Source of the DNA: Lepidodermella squamata
Taxonomy: Eukaryota; Gastrotricha
NCBI GenBank assembly: GCA_047495785.1
Contig: JBLDXI010000017.1
Span: 3,286,001 to 3,350,000 of the forward strand
DNA length: 64,000 nucleotides
Reading direction: 5' to 3'
Of this stretch, positions 62,128 to 64,000 are shown piece by piece (position 1 is the stretch's first letter; the number at the start of each line of letters is the position of its first letter). Below the pieces are notes generated by a model. That model searched no databases and was not told the DNA's origin. It saw only the letters and a program-made list of their open reading frames with translations. The position numbers and the translations under genes were made by a program.

Positions 62128-64000
62128 ATGCAGCATCAGAAGCAGCAGCAGCAGCCAACGACGGCGCCTGCTGCTAGGCCCAAGTCCCGAGTCAGCATTA
62201 AAACAGGTTCGTTGCCGGCGGCAGATCGATTCGCCATAATTTTATTATTAAGTTCAATAATATACTATAGCGTATTACCGTAAATTACCGCGCGTCATTA
62301 ATAGCGCGTGCTACTGTCGCATGAAAACGAAACGTTCATTTCCCGCCACGCGCACGATATAGTTAGTTCTCAGAATTATTAGTCGCGGAATATTGCGGGC
62401 ATTGTTAGCTTTTGTACCCACGGGACTCGGTAATAAAATACTATTCGAAGCCACTTGGAGTTATTAGATGAAGGCGGAAGGCGTGAATTATCATCTGATA
62501 GTTCTAGATTTTTTATTAGAATCCCCGCATAAAAGGGCATGCTATGATATTCGAATTTTCTCTCCCTATTCATAAATAATACTATCAAACGATATGTTGG
62601 AGGGTATTAATTGATTAATTGCAATTTCAAAGTAGGCTTCGATGAAGTACATTAAAGCTGGTATTCAATAACTTAGAGCATGACATGATAATTGCGCTTT
62701 ATTCGACTTAAAATAGTCTCATATCGGTAGTTTTAGAAGATGGAGGGAACATATACAGAGGCAACCGAAGATCTGAAGCTTTGAGACATTCAGTTAACAG
62801 GCTTGTCCTGCTTTGAAGGAGAAGCTGTCGCTCGAATCTCCACGCAGTATTATATGTGATAGATTAAATATCCCATTTTATAGGGCCAAATAGATTAGGT
62901 AGATTCGAATAATCTGAATCGCGTTTTTATGTTTTAGTTCTAGCAACGGTCAGCGCTTCGGAAATATCCACAACTGAACCCCGTCGGCTGATGCCATTCG
63001 TGAAAATGGAGCCACTCAATCACCAAAATGATGCCCTGAGAGTGTTGGAAAATCTCTACGAAAAGTCTCTGGCTGCCGATGTGGCTTTTCTGGTTGAGGA
63101 CGTTGAGATCCGCGCACACCGAGCCGTACTCGCAGCTCAAAGTCCCGTTTTCAATGAAATGTTACTTGGAAGCCACGCCGATCCCCTCTGTGCCATTGTC
63201 CCGATGCCAGGGAAGAAACTAGCACCATTCCGCCTATTCCTTCGCTATTTATACACGGGCCACTTCGAACTGCCCCAAACTGACCTAGACTCGGTGTTAG
63301 ACGTGGTGCTATTAGCCGCTGAGTACCAGGTATGAAAAAGAATTATCAATGAAACATAAGCGTAAATTGCGTAATATTTCTAGGTTGTGCGGCTTTCGAC
63401 ATCGTTAACGAACGGTCTTGTAAAAATTATAGGGGTCGATACCGTATTTCGCATCTACGAAGCAGCGTTACGCCTCGAGGCCCACGCTCTGCTCGGAATC
63501 TGTCGCGATTTTTTGTGCGACAACGCGAAGACAGTACTGAAAAGTGCTTACTTCTTCGATTTGAGCGAGCGAGCCGTTGTCGACATCATCTCACGCGATG
63601 CTTTCGCCGCGCCCGAAATAGATATTTTGATGGCCGTAGCTGGATGGTACGACAGGCACAAGCCGATAGACTTGCGGGATATGCTAAGCCACATTCGTTT
63701 CGAACTCGTTAACCTCGACGGTCTGACTATGGTGCAGGTTGCTCCGCTGTATGAGCTTCTTATTGCTCAGCAGGTCAGTGAAAAATAATCTATCATAAAA
63801 TATTACTTGTGCATTCGCTCGAAAGGTTGATCTGAGAAAAGTCGGCCACCAAGCTTTATCGAATCCGCAGATCGCTGCTGCATCACGACAGCGTTTTGTT
63901 ATTGAGGTTGAAAATATAGCGACTACAGCTCGAGGAGCAACTGTGCTAAGCGAGGGCGACCCGGTCAACCCTTTCGCCCTAATTTCTGGTGCTTATGTTA
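62128..64000 (+). CDS. BTBD9: BTB/BACK protein BTBD9, 5' part
   Basis: Exons 62944-63329, 63384-63773 and 63826 to the window edge are firm. A BTB domain (KSLAADVAFLVEDVEIRAHRAVLAAQ, in pieces) is followed by a BACK domain containing ISRDAFAAPEIDILMAV, close to human RDSFAAPEKDIFLAL. Then comes the start of the F5/8-type region, ENIATTARGATVLSEGDPVN. BTBD9 proteins are CUL3-type adaptors with roles in synapse and iron biology. The coding start may be ATG 62991, or ATG 62128 in an upstream exon (62128-62206, a Gln-rich peptide MQHQKQQQQ). The upstream exon joins in phase across a 737-nt intron, and the frame is open from the acceptor at 62944. The gene runs off the right edge. Confidence 0.85.

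Overview
The window is nuclear DNA from a small, compact animal genome. It holds 21 protein-coding genes in 64 kb. Almost all carry introns with GT..AG ends, and most introns are only about 50-60 nt long. Several genes are restricted to or typical of animals: a receptor tyrosine kinase, a rhodopsin-like GPCR, phospholipase C-beta, the centriole protein CPAP/SAS-4, and a WAP/Kunitz secreted inhibitor. Coding DNA is richer in G+C than the AT-rich spacers. A nematode or tardigrade would fit, but nothing here fixes the phylum. There are no operons of bacterial type and I recognised no tRNA or rRNA. Gene models below were built by joining reading frames at GT/AG sites with matching phase; every spliced CDS given is a whole number of codons, except the two genes cut by the window edges.

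Layout. 1-2.2 kb: 3' end of PSME4 (+). 2.9-7.0 kb: MCM5 and an intronless alpha-tubulin (both -). 8.8-9.3 kb: ERH (+), with a start codon alone on its first coding exon. 9.7-13.2 kb: a receptor tyrosine kinase (+). 13.9-19.2 kb: phospholipase C-beta (-), with an inverted-repeat element in one intron. 19.2-24.7 kb: a gene-poor spacer. 24.7-29.1 kb: EXO1 and an unassigned 235-aa gene (+). 29.9-32.0 kb: a PNKD-like metallo-beta-lactamase-fold hydrolase and an ACOT13-like thioesterase (-). 33.3-37.1 kb: DDB1 (+). 37.5-39.1 kb: a secreted protein with three WAP domains and one Kunitz-like domain (-). 40.1-41.6 kb: a GPCR (+). 42.9-44.3 kb: two adjacent small membrane-protein genes of similar build (+). 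46.4-50.8 kb: TIMM10 and CPAP/SAS-4 (-). 52.6-55.4 kb: U1-70K and a START-domain protein (+). 57.1-60.6 kb: an ankyrin-repeat protein (+), with a long foldback element in its first intron. 62.1-64 kb: 5' part of BTBD9 (+).

The genes do not form one pathway. Most are housekeeping genes for DNA replication and repair (MCM5, EXO1, DDB1), proteasome activation (PSME4), cytoskeleton and centriole (alpha-tubulin, CPAP), splicing (U1-70K), mitochondrial import (TIMM10), and lipid or thiol metabolism (START, ACOT13, PNKD). The least explained content is the pair of small membrane genes, the WAP/Kunitz protein, the orphan kinase receptor, the orphan GPCR, three non-autonomous inverted-repeat elements, and a candidate stop-containing cassette exon in U1-70K.
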